From positions 1 through 6,217 of the forward strand of contig JAISDH010000101.1 in NCBI GenBank assembly GCA_031264975.1: 6,217 nt of DNA. Reading direction: 5' to 3'. The position numbers and the translations under genes are program-made. Below, piece by piece: positions 1-6,184 of the stretch. Within the stretch, counting starts at the first letter, position 1. The number at the start of each line of letters is the position of its first letter. Source of the stretch: Bacteroidales bacterium. Lineage in GTDB: Bacteria > Bacteroidota > Bacteroidia > Bacteroidales > WCHB1-69. The notes under the pieces were generated by a model, which saw only the letters and a program-made list of their open reading frames with translations, had not been told where the DNA came from and did not search any database.

Positions 1-78
1 GTTTTTTCTTGTATCATTCATACTTTTGCCCTCTCGCCATTTCGCCCTTCTTTGTTCTTTCGTCTTTCCGTCCTTTTT
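1..78. other. Pyrimidine-rich non-coding stretch
   Basis: The + strand is strongly biased to T and C, with loosely repeated units of the form TTTCGTC, TTTCCGTC and TTTCGCCC. It resembles a decayed short tandem repeat rather than coding sequence. An open frame starts at 26 and runs to 436, but its translation follows the repeats below and has low-complexity Cys/Leu/Ala composition, so I do not call a gene. The end of an upstream gene is not visible. Confidence 0.4.
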
Positions 79-118
79 GTCTGAATCAGTATTCTCAGGA
101 TTAATGGATGAGCAGGAT
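79..118 (+). repeat. Dispersed CAGGAT-type intergenic repeat, copy 1
   Basis: About 31 of 40 bases match the block at 6133-6172 in the same orientation, including a shared core of the form GAATCAG-ATTC-CAGGATT followed by ATGAG-A-GAT. The element lies outside any credible gene. Similar GAATCAGGATT/CAGGAT strings are common in intergenic DNA of Bacteroidota and other environmental bacteria; that is recollection, not a search. Function unknown. Confidence 0.6.
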
Positions 119-134
119 AGAAGGCACGAAAGCC

Positions 135-222
135 CCGTCATTGCGAGGTACGAAGCAATCCAGTACGGGCAAGGTTGTCGGCGTTTTTCCCATGGATTGC
201 TTCACTGCGTTCGCAATGACGG
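135..222. repeat. Palindromic (REP/MITE-like) repeat with long inverted arms
   Basis: The left arm (135-162) begins CCGTCATTGCGA and ends GAAGCAATCCA. The right arm (193-222) is its reverse complement except for a short unpaired middle segment (GGTAC on one side, ACGCAGT on the other). The arms enclose a spacer of about 30 bases (163-192), so the RNA or single-stranded DNA would fold into a long interrupted hairpin. The motif CGTCATTGCGA with GAAGCAATCC is a widespread palindromic intergenic repeat in many bacterial genomes. It has no coding capacity of its own, and I see no target-site duplication. Confidence 0.75.
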
Positions 223-275
223 CAGATTAAATAGATTTTCGCAGATAAGAAAAAAATCTGCGGTCATCTGCGTGC
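222..275. repeat. CAGAT/ATCTGCG intergenic repeat, copy 1
   Basis: This block has several CAGAT units (GCAGATTAAATAGATT, CGCAGAT) followed by the reverse-complement form (ATCTGCG, ATCTGCGTGC). The 7-base arms CGCAGAT (240-246) and ATCTGCG (256-262) can pair around a 9-base A-rich loop. The ending ATCTGCGTGC also occurs at 6118-6127, and related units occur at 4895-4930. It is a degenerate dispersed repeat that directly abuts the palindrome before it. Confidence 0.6.
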
Positions 276-289
276 TACTTCTTCATGGC

Positions 290-370
290 TTGCCTGCCTG
301 TTGCTTGTTGCCTGCTGCTTGTTGCTTGCCTGCTTGTTGCCTGTTGCTTGCCTGCTTGTTGCCTGTTGCC
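290..370. repeat. TTGCCTG/TTGCTTG heptamer tandem-repeat tract
   Basis: About 80 bases consist of imperfect units TTGCCTG, TTGCTTG, CTGTTGC and TTGCCTGC, mostly with 7- or 11-base periodicity. The + strand is almost free of A. Both forward frames stay open through it and give Cys/Leu/Ala runs, which explains the open frames here; the composition argues against translation. The reverse complement of the same unit ends the window (6185-6217). A tract like this is expected to vary in copy number by slippage. Confidence 0.75.
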
Positions 371-436
371 CCTATTCCCTCCCTTTTCACATGTAGAAAA
401 AAAAACAAAACCGTATCAAGATATGATATTTTTTAG

Positions 437-461
437 TACTTTTGTTCGTCGATTAAATTTG
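437..461 (+). promoter_or_regulatory. Candidate Bacteroidota-type promoter for the peptidase operon
   Basis: TACTTTTG at 437-444 matches the Bacteroidota -7 consensus TAnnTTTG exactly and sits 44 bases before the ATG at 489. A second exact match, TAAATTTG, lies at 454-461. The first is the better candidate because it is followed by TTC and leaves room for a short leader of about 35-40 bases. I see no good TTTG -33 element at the expected distance upstream, so the assignment rests on the -7 box and position. No clear Shine-Dalgarno sequence precedes the ATG, as is usual in this phylum. Confidence 0.5.
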
Positions 462-488
462 GTTTCGGAACATTAAATATATCTACAG

Positions 489-2807
489 ATGAAAAGAATT
501 ATCTTTATTTTATTATTAGGGACAAGCATTTTTGCCCTGCATGCTCAAACACGGACGGATTCTATCCATGTATTAAATTATGACATACATCTTTCTGTTG
601 TCGATTTTGTCAATAAGACGATAGATGGGTATGTGGATATGAATGTTTTGATGAAGACGGATAACCTGCCTTATCTTGATTTAGACCTTGCCAGTACGCT
701 TTCTGTTGATTCTATTTTCGTGGACAATGTATTTCATTCATCTTATACGCATCAGGGGGATTTGCTTCGTATTACGTTGACAAATATGTATTCGGCACAG
801 GATATAGTGGCGATAAGGGTTTATTACGGAGGCGTTCCTGAAAGCGATAATCAGTGGGGCGGATTTTTTTTCACGGGGGAATATGCTTTTGTAATAGGTT
901 GTTCATTGGATAAGATACCCCATAGTTACGGGCGTGCATGGTATCCTTGTATAGACATGTTTACGGACAAATCTACCTATAGTTTTGATATTTGTACACA
1001 AAAAAACAAAATGGCAGTTTGTAATGGACTATTGACGGATTCTTTACTCTTGAATGATAGTACAATTAGCTGGCAATGGACATTGAAAGACCCTATACCA
1101 ACTTATTTGGTTGCTTTTGCCGTTGGGGATTATGAAGTGTACAAAGATACCTTTCAGAGTATTAACGGAACCGTTATCCCCATTGAAATATATGCGCCTC
1201 CTACCCACATGGCAGCAGTACCGGCATCTTTCATTAATTTAAAGAAAATAGCGCACTACTATGAGGCTTGTTTTGTTCCCTTTCCCAGAGAGAAAATCGG
1301 CTATGTGTTGGTTGGGTTGCCCGGCGGCGCTATGGAACATACAACCAATATTGCCTATCCGTTGCACTATGTAAACGGGACATTGACGTATGAAAGCGTC
1401 TATGCGCATGAGCTGTCTCATGAATGGTTCGGCAATTTGATTACCTGCGAAAAAGCGGAAGAAATGTGGATAAATGAAGGTTCTGCTACGCTCTGTGCTT
1501 TATTAATCAACGAAATATTATATCAAGATAACGACCCGAACGTGGACGGATATAAAACAGGGATTCGGAACTTGCACCGCAGCGTACTAACAGAAACACA
1601 TTTACGGGACGGAGCATATTATGCCTTGAATAATATTCCGCTGGGAAAAACCTACGGCTCTACCACATACGATAAGGGCGGACTTGTATTGCATGCGTTG
1701 AGAAATTACCTGGGAGATTCTCTCTTTTTTAGGGGACTGCGTGCTATTCTTACAGATTATGCGTTTCAGAATATTCACTCGGAAGCATTTTTCAATCATT
1801 TATCGCAGACTGCAAACATGGATTTGACCGATTTTTACGAAGGATATATCAACCAACCCGGGTTTTTCCATTTTTCGATTGATTCCATTTGCAAATCAAC
1901 AGGGATAAATCAGTACAAAGTATATGTTCGTCAAAAGAAACACTTTGCTACTAACTTTGCCAACAGCAATCGAATAGATTTAACCTTTTTCGACAGTAAG
2001 GGAAATAATCATACGGTGAATTTTCAGTTTTCAGGGGAATATGGCGTTGGAGACGTTAGTATACCTTTTGAACCGGCGTTTGGTATTGTAGATTTACACG
2101 AGAAATTGGCGGACGCCGTCATTGATTACAATCTCTACATTACAGGAACAGGAACTTATGAATGTGATGCGGCGTATACAGGCGTTAAAGTAACAGGCAT
2201 TGAAGATTCCGCCTTTATACGAGTAGAGCATAATATGGTGAAACCGGATGAACTGAAAACCAACAACCCTGCTATTTACCGTATTTCGGATAACCATTAT
2301 TGGCGAGTGGAATATACGGGTAATCTTACCGGAGAATTGTATTTTTGGTATTTGACTTTCTACTCGTCTTTTCTGGATTACGAATTGATGCAAGGTTATG
2401 GAATAGATAATTTGAAACTCTTATACAGAAGAAATCCGTCGGAAGATTGGCGTGCCGTTCCTTCTACCCTTCAAGGCAGTAATGTGCAGGGATTTTTTAG
2501 AACGTCGTTATTGCCGGGCGAATATACGCTGGCAGTCGGCGCTCCCAATTTATCTGTACATAAGTACGAAGAAAATGACATTCTCCTTTATCCCAATCCA
2601 ACCACCGGAATAGTCAATCTTTTTATACCCGATAAACAGATTACTCATTTTTCATTGGCAGATATGCAAGGGAAGATATTATTGACGCGTAAAGTAGATT
2701 CGGAATCAATACAAATAGATATGAGCGCTTACGCCTCAGAAACGTATAGCGTAGTTTTCTACAGGAATAAAAAGCAAATTAATAAGAAAATAATAATCAA
2801 ACAATAA
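489..2807 (+). CDS. Secreted M1-family zinc aminopeptidase with T9SS sorting domain
   Basis: The 772-residue product should remove N-terminal residues from peptides outside the cell. Residues 1-19 form a signal peptide (KR, hydrophobic core, ALHA before Gln20). An M1 beta-sandwich domain leads to the exopeptidase motif GGAMEH (279-284), the zinc site HELSH (307-311) with third ligand Glu330 after 18 residues in WINEG, and the probable catalytic Tyr394 in TTYDKGG, so all expected catalytic residues are present. The protein lacks the long helical C-terminal domain of ERAP/PepN-type M1 enzymes. After about residue 500 come beta-rich regions and a final domain (about 695-772) with YPNPTTG (701-707), the hallmark of type A T9SS cargo sorting. 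The start is fixed by the signal peptide. The gene ends in tandem TAATAA, 24 bp before the next peptidase gene. Family is certain; substrate range and bound or free state are inferred. Confidence 0.93.
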   Translation: MKRIIFILLLGTSIFALHAQTRTDSIHVLNYDIHLSVVDFVNKTIDGYVDMNVLMKTDNLPYLDLDLASTLSVDSIFVDNVFHSSYTHQGDLLRITLTNMYSAQDIVAIRVYYGGVPESDNQWGGFFFTGEYAFVIGCSLDKIPHSYGRAWYPCIDMFTDKSTYSFDICTQKNKMAVCNGLLTDSLLLNDSTISWQWTLKDPIPTYLVAFAVGDYEVYKDTFQSINGTVIPIEIYAPPTHMAAVPASFINLKKIAHYYEACFVPFPREKIGYVLVGLPGGAMEHTTNIAYPLHYVNGTLTYESVYAHELSHEWFGNLITCEKAEEMWINEGSATLCALLINEILYQDNDPNVDGYKTGIRNLHRSVLTETHLRDGAYYALNNIPLGKTYGSTTYDKGGLVLHALRNYLGDSLFFRGLRAILTDYAFQNIHSEAFFNHLSQTANMDLTDFYEGYINQPGFFHFSIDSICKSTGINQYKVYVRQKKHFATNFANSNRIDLTFFDSKGNNHTVNFQFSGEYGVGDVSIPFEPAFGIVDLHEKLADAVIDYNLYITGTGTYECDAAYTGVKVTGIEDSAFIRVEHNMVKPDELKTNNPAIYRISDNHYWRVEYTGNLTGELYFWYLTFYSSFLDYELMQGYGIDNLKLLYRRNPSEDWRAVPSTLQGSNVQGFFRTSLLPGEYTLAVGAPNLSVHKYEENDILLYPNPTTGIVNLFIPDKQITHFSLADMQGKILLTRKVDSESIQIDMSAYASETYSVVFYRNKKQINKKIIIKQ

Positions 2808-2831
2808 TAAAATCATTAATATTTCAAGACC

Positions 2832-4868
2832 ATGAAACAGAAGATAATTATAATGGCAATCATAATGACAGTTGCAAATATGGGATGTTGCGATAAGGAA
2901 AGTAAAACAGTAATAGACAACGAAACAACATCAAGGGTAACAAAACAATTGGTAGAAAAACATGGAGAACAAAACCGGGTTCGTATCGAAAAAGGGATTA
3001 AACAAATGGCGTCCCTTTGGGAAACAGAAGACGGAGATGTTTCTGCGTTTGAATCTTTTTGTCTGGATAACTTTATTGGCGATGCGGCGGAAAGAGAACA
3101 AATCTTTAAACGGCTTTGTCTACAGTTTGAAACAATCTACGGAGGGTTTAACAAAATGAATGTTTCCCTAATGGAACCCATACATGTTGTTGACTATACT
3201 CCTTTCCCGATTGACGAAATGTTTGGTTCGTGGAATCCTTCCGCGCATTTTGAAGATGATTTCTTTGCCGGTAAGATAGCCTTTTTTGTCATGTTGAATT
3301 TTCCTTTTTATACATTGGACGAAAAGAATGAGCTTGGTCAACAGTGGTCTTCTTTGGAATGGGGGTATGCCCGCATGGGAGATCTTTTCACATCGAGAGT
3401 GCCTGCCAATATCTCTCAAAAAATGACGGAAGCAGAAACGGTTGCCGATAACTATATTGCCAATTACAACATCTATATGGGAAAATTGGTGGATGACAAT
3501 CAAAAAACATTATTTCCCGAAGATATGAAACTGATTACCCATTGGGGATTACGCGACGAACTAAAATCGCAGTACGCCGGAGCTGACGGGTTGATAAGAC
3601 AAAAGCTAATCTATGAAGTCATGAAGCGAATTGTCGACCAAAGTATTCCGCAGGAAGTGATAGATAAAAATGACGTTACCTGGAATCCTTATAAAAATGA
3701 GATATATAAAGATGGGGAAAAGGTATCTCATACCGCAGAACCATTTACCCGTTACGAACATTTATTGTCTGTTTTTAAAGCCATGAAAGCCGCAGACAAA
3801 TATACGCCCATGTATCCGAGCGCTATCTCCCGCAAGTTTGACCAGGAATTTGAACTCGCTCAGGCGGAAGTGGAAAAACTCTTTATCACCTTGCTGGAAT
3901 CCGAACAGGTAAAGCAGGTAGGAGAACTTATCTCAAAACGTTTAGGCAGAAAATTGGAAGCATTTGATATTTGGTATGACGGATTCAAAACGCGAAGCAG
4001 TATCGACCCTCAATTACTTGACAGCCTGACGGAGAAGAAATATCCGAACCGTGAATCTTTTGTTTCCGATTTGCCTCATATTTTGGTTACATTGGGTTTC
4101 CCTCAAGAGAAAGCCGTTTCTATTTGTAATCAAGTCAGGGTAGACGCTTCTCGTGGAGCAGGACACGCCTGGGAAGCAAGAATGAAAGAAGATAAGGCGC
4201 GTTTACGTACCCGTATCGGCGATAATGGCGTGGATTATAAAGGATATAATATCGGCGTACATGAATTTGGTCATAATGTAGAACAAACCATTACTTTACA
4301 CGATGTTCCTAATTATATGTTGGCAGGCGTTCCCAATACGGCTTTTACGGAAGCGTTGGCGTTTGTCTTTCAGAAAAAAGACTTGGAGTTATTGGGGATT
4401 CACAGCCCTGATACCAATTCGAAATATTTAACGACATTGGATATCTTTTGGGGATGCTACGAAATAATGGGCGTTTCTTTGGTAGACGTGCAGGTATGGA
4501 AATGGATGTACGAAAACCCGAACGCAACCAAAGAACAATTGAAAAATAAAACCATAGAAATAGCCAAAGAGATTTGGAACAAGTACTATTATCCTGTTTT
4601 CGGGACAAAAGACGAACCCATATTGGCGGTTTATTCCCACATGATTGCGTCTCCTTTATATTTGTCTGCCTATCCGTTGGGACATTTAATAGAATTTCAG
4701 TTAGAAAGTCATTACGAAGGAAAAAACATCGGACAGGAAACCATGAAAATATTTTCCAACGGCAGACTAACCCCGCAACAATGGATGAAAAAAGGACTAA
4801 ATACAACCCTCTCCGTTGACCCACTCCTACATTCAGTATCGACAGCGTTGACAGTGATTAGGGATTAA
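2832..4868 (+). CDS. Putative lipoprotein metallopeptidase, gluzincin (HEFGH) type
   Basis: The 678-residue product starts with a short signal sequence (MKQKIIIMAIIMT) ending in GCC, so Cys19 or Cys20 may be lipidated. The lipobox (NMGC) is imperfect, so lipidation is likely but not certain. Residues 25-460 look largely helical, with no family I recognise. The zinc motif is HEFGH (477-481). Twenty-six residues on, Glu507 in NTAFTEALAF fits the third ligand of a gluzincin, and the region near YSHMIASPLY...YPLGH is placed like the Tyr/His substrate-binding segment of M3-type enzymes. HEFGH followed by a Glu at this spacing recalls M3/M32 oligopeptidases; the M49 motif HExxGH does not fit. The 24-bp gap behind the M1 gene, with no terminator, suggests co-transcription and a joint role in peptide use. 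Peptidase activity is inferred from the motif; the family is unassigned. Confidence 0.8.
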   Translation: MKQKIIIMAIIMTVANMGCCDKESKTVIDNETTSRVTKQLVEKHGEQNRVRIEKGIKQMASLWETEDGDVSAFESFCLDNFIGDAAEREQIFKRLCLQFETIYGGFNKMNVSLMEPIHVVDYTPFPIDEMFGSWNPSAHFEDDFFAGKIAFFVMLNFPFYTLDEKNELGQQWSSLEWGYARMGDLFTSRVPANISQKMTEAETVADNYIANYNIYMGKLVDDNQKTLFPEDMKLITHWGLRDELKSQYAGADGLIRQKLIYEVMKRIVDQSIPQEVIDKNDVTWNPYKNEIYKDGEKVSHTAEPFTRYEHLLSVFKAMKAADKYTPMYPSAISRKFDQEFELAQAEVEKLFITLLESEQVKQVGELISKRLGRKLEAFDIWYDGFKTRSSIDPQLLDSLTEKKYPNRESFVSDLPHILVTLGFPQEKAVSICNQVRVDASRGAGHAWEARMKEDKARLRTRIGDNGVDYKGYNIGVHEFGHNVEQTITLHDVPNYMLAGVPNTAFTEALAFVFQKKDLELLGIHSPDTNSKYLTTLDIFWGCYEIMGVSLVDVQVWKWMYENPNATKEQLKNKTIEIAKEIWNKYYYPVFGTKDEPILAVYSHMIASPLYLSAYPLGHLIEFQLESHYEGKNIGQETMKIFSNGRLTPQQWMKKGLNTTLSVDPLLHSVSTALTVIRD

Positions 4869-4894
4869 TATTAGTAGGCGAATAATTTATAAGC

Positions 4895-4930
4895 GCTCAG
4901 ATGACACAGATTAGGAAGATTTACGCAGAT
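4895..4930. repeat. CAGAT intergenic repeat, copy 2
   Basis: CAGATGACACAGAT at 4898-4911 is identical to 6050-6063, and the block ends in TTACGCAGAT, which resembles CGCAGAT in the first copy. It begins 26 bp after the stop codon at 4868. It is shorter than the copy at 6045-6127 and lacks a matching inverted arm. Confidence 0.6.
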
Positions 4931-4971
4931 AGAAAAGGAACAAGCATTTCCTTGTACCTTGTACCTTTTCT
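4931..4971. terminator. Strong hairpin, possible terminator of the peptidase operon
   Basis: AGAAAAGGAACAAG (4931-4944) and CTTGTACCTTTTCT (4958-4971) pair at 13 of 14 positions around a 13-base loop. The right arm includes two TTGTACC units in tandem (CTTGTACCTTGTACC, 4951-4965), a heptamer repeat like the others in the window. No long T-run follows, so it is not a textbook intrinsic terminator; the stem is A/T-rich at its base. It lies 62 bp past the stop at 4868 and immediately follows the CAGAT repeat, so it may simply be repeat DNA. The stem could act in either direction. Confidence 0.4.
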
Positions 4972-5020
4972 CTTGTTCACTAATGAAAAACAGTAAAATA
5001 AAATTTAAATAACAGTTTAT

Positions 5021-5164
5021 ATGCATTTACAGAATTTAAAACAGCACGCTGACCTCAACAGAGGAGCAATGGAAACCGGAGACCATTCAAACGGGGCGAG
5101 TCCGAAAAGCCAAACGAATAGGAAAAACAAATTAATGTCTGTCAAAGGAACGGACGTAAAATAA
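5021..5164 (+). CDS. Possible 47-residue leader ORF (or structured RNA leader), unknown function
   Basis: An ATG-started frame of 47 codons ends in TAA only 8 bases before the ATG of the SUMF1-like lipoprotein gene, in a different frame. The product would be polar and basic (MHLQNLKQHADLNRGAMETG at the start, ending SVKGTDVK), with no hydrophobic segment, signal peptide or domain I recognise. Its base composition is richer in G and C than the flanking AT-rich DNA, and it is not one of the repeats seen elsewhere in the window. The same DNA can fold: GCT/AGC plus CCTC/GAGG (5048-5067), then AATGG/CCATT (5068-5087), then GGC/GCC (5095-5111). It could therefore be a small gene translated with the lipoprotein, a cis-acting leader RNA, or a gene remnant. 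I cannot tell which. Confidence 0.35.
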   Translation: MHLQNLKQHADLNRGAMETGDHSNGASPKSQTNRKNKLMSVKGTDVK

Positions 5165-5172
5165 ATGTAAAA

Positions 5173-5979
5173 ATGATAAGAAAAAATGTAATGTGTATCG
5201 CAATAATAGCGATGATTTCAGGATTAATGATGACAGGATGTAAGGAAGAGACGCCTAATAACGCCAAAGAACCCGAAAATCCAAACGAAACGACGAAACC
5301 GGGAGAAGCGGAAATGATACTTGTTAAGGGCGGTACATTTACGATGGGTAACATCTCTGAACGGGATGGCGCAGGGAACTATTACTATGATAATGAAAAA
5401 CCGGCGCACAGTGTAACGATAAGCAATTTCCGTATTGGTAAATACGAGGTAACGCAAGCGCAATGGACAGCCATTATGAAAAACAATCCAAGCTATTTTG
5501 AAGGGGATAATCTACCCGTTGAGAATGTAAGCTGGGACGCTGTGCAGATGTTTATTTCACGGTTGAATGAAGCTACCGGCAAAAACTATCGCCTGCCTAC
5601 GGAAGCGGAATGGGAATATGCGGCACGCGGTAGTAGTCAAAGTCAAAACTACAGATACAGTGGTAGCAATAACATTGACGATGTTGCTTGGTACTATAAT
5701 AACTCCGACGACAGAACTCATCCGGTAGGCACAAAAGCTCCCAATGAAATCGGTATTTATGACATGAGTGGTAATGTAAGGGAATGGTGTCAGGATTGGT
5801 ACGATTCTTATTCTCAAAGTCAACAAAGCAATCCTACAGTACCTTCTTATGGCTCTAATCGCATAGGTCGCGGCGGAGGCTGGAACTACAACGCAATCGG
5901 CTGTCGCCTTGCAGCTCGCGATGACAACTCGCCCAGCTACAGCTATCACAATTTAGGCTTCCGATTGGTTTTACCTTAG
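5173..5979 (+). CDS. Lipoprotein with SUMF1/FGE-like (C-type-lectin-fold) domain
   Basis: The 268-residue product has a lipoprotein signal peptide ending LMMTGC, so Cys23 is lipidated. The following Lys-Glu-Glu resembles the acidic signal that sends Bacteroidota lipoproteins to the cell surface. A Pro/Asn/Glu-rich linker (27-47) leads to a full-length SUMF1/FGE-sulfatase domain (48-268): GGTFTMG (53-59), YEVTQAQW, NLPVENVSWDA, RLPTEAEWEYAARG (140-153), GNVREWCQDWY (200-210), RGGGW (233-237) and the terminal NLGFRLVLP. The active-site Cys pair of true formylglycine-generating enzyme is missing: aligning RGGGW and AAR leaves one Cys (244), which does not match either catalytic position. It is therefore probably a binding or structural protein, not a sulfatase activator. 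The stop at 5119 rules out a longer start. The C-terminal stretch 233-264 resembles a DGR variable region. Domain call is secure; role is unknown. Confidence 0.88.
   Translation: MIRKNVMCIAIIAMISGLMMTGCKEETPNNAKEPENPNETTKPGEAEMILVKGGTFTMGNISERDGAGNYYYDNEKPAHSVTISNFRIGKYEVTQAQWTAIMKNNPSYFEGDNLPVENVSWDAVQMFISRLNEATGKNYRLPTEAEWEYAARGSSQSQNYRYSGSNNIDDVAWYYNNSDDRTHPVGTKAPNEIGIYDMSGNVREWCQDWYDSYSQSQQSNPTVPSYGSNRIGRGGGWNYNAIGCRLAARDDNSPSYSYHNLGFRLVLP
5869..5964 (+). other. DGR variable-region-like 3' end of the SUMF1-like gene
   Basis: From Arg233 to Arg264 the layout is RGG-W-(variable)-CR-A-R-(variable)-P-(variable)-LGFR. This is how C-type-lectin/FGE-fold targets of diversity-generating retroelements, such as the Treponema TvpA type, end. 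The likely variable residues are 238-240, 242-243, 248, 250-252 and 255-260 (N, Y, N, I, G, A, D, D, N, S, Y, S, Y, H, N). All 15 codons end in C or T, so each could come from an AAC or AAT template codon by adenine-directed change. This codon test is weak, because N, Y, D, H and AGY-Ser codons must end that way; only Ile242, Gly243 and Ala248 add information. No template repeat or reverse transcriptase lies in the window. Confidence 0.4.
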
Positions 5980-6044
5980 TTTTTTTAATAAATGATTAGT
6001 AATTAATATTAGATTAAGAAAGATGAATTTTTGTCTGATTTTTA

Positions 6045-6127
6045 GCACACAGATGACACAGATGCAAAGGATTTTCACAGATAATAAAACCTGTGTACAT
6101 CTTTTTAAATCTGTGTTATCTGCGTGC
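6045..6127. repeat. CAGAT intergenic repeat, copy 3, forming a long inverted repeat
   Basis: GCACACAGATGACACAGAT (6045-6063) and ATCTGTGTTATCTGCGTGC (6109-6127) are reverse complements at 17 of 19 positions. Inside them, CACAG (6076-6080) and CTGTG (6091-6095) can form an inner stem. The whole 83-bp block could extrude as a cruciform or fold as RNA, and could end transcription from the lipoprotein gene 65 bp upstream. It is the most complete of the three CAGAT copies in the window. Confidence 0.65.
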
Positions 6128-6132
6128 TTATT

Positions 6133-6172
6133 GTCAGAATCAGGATTCACAGGATTATAAAATGAGTAAGAT
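6133..6172 (+). repeat. Dispersed CAGGAT-type intergenic repeat, copy 2
   Basis: This is the same-strand partner of 79-118 (about 31 of 40 bases identical), with the core GAATCAGGATTCACAGGATT. It directly follows the CAGAT repeat, whereas at the left edge it precedes the palindrome and the CAGAT copy. The order of repeat modules therefore differs between the two ends. Confidence 0.6.
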
Positions 6173-6184
6173 GAAAATGAATAA

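Noticed and set aside
21..28. TACTTTTG, an exact match to the Bacteroidota -7 promoter box
   Set aside because: No gene follows within 450 bp, no -33 element is visible, and an 8-base degenerate match is expected by chance in AT-rich DNA; a small RNA promoter cannot be excluded.
279..284. GGAMEH in place of the canonical GAMEN as a sign of altered M1 activity
   Set aside because: As I recall, a His at the last position is common in Bacteroidota M1 enzymes, and the zinc ligands and catalytic Tyr are intact. The coordinates are residue numbers in the protein encoded at 489-2807.
290..370. CRISPR-like array
   Set aside because: The units are 7-11 bases, contiguous and without unique spacers, so this is a simple tandem repeat.
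26..436. Open frame of 136 codons (and an overlapping one at 285-476)
   Set aside because: It runs through four non-coding repeats; the translation is low-complexity Cys/Leu/Ala from the TTGCCTG tract and has no domain or export signal.
4345..4824. 159-codon open frame on the - strand inside the metallopeptidase gene
   Set aside because: It lies wholly antisense to a gene with clear motifs, has no recognisable domain and looks like a frame shadow.
4869..5172. DGR template repeat, or a DGR reverse transcriptase or Avd gene, next to the SUMF1-like gene
   Set aside because: I looked for a near-copy of 5869-5976 on both strands and for coding sequence of suitable size in this gap and the rest of the window and found neither; the DGR idea therefore depends on sequence outside the window.
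5557..5949. 130-codon open frame on the - strand inside the SUMF1-like gene
   Set aside because: It is antisense to a well-supported domain; its Val/Ile/Ala-rich translation reflects the complementary codons.
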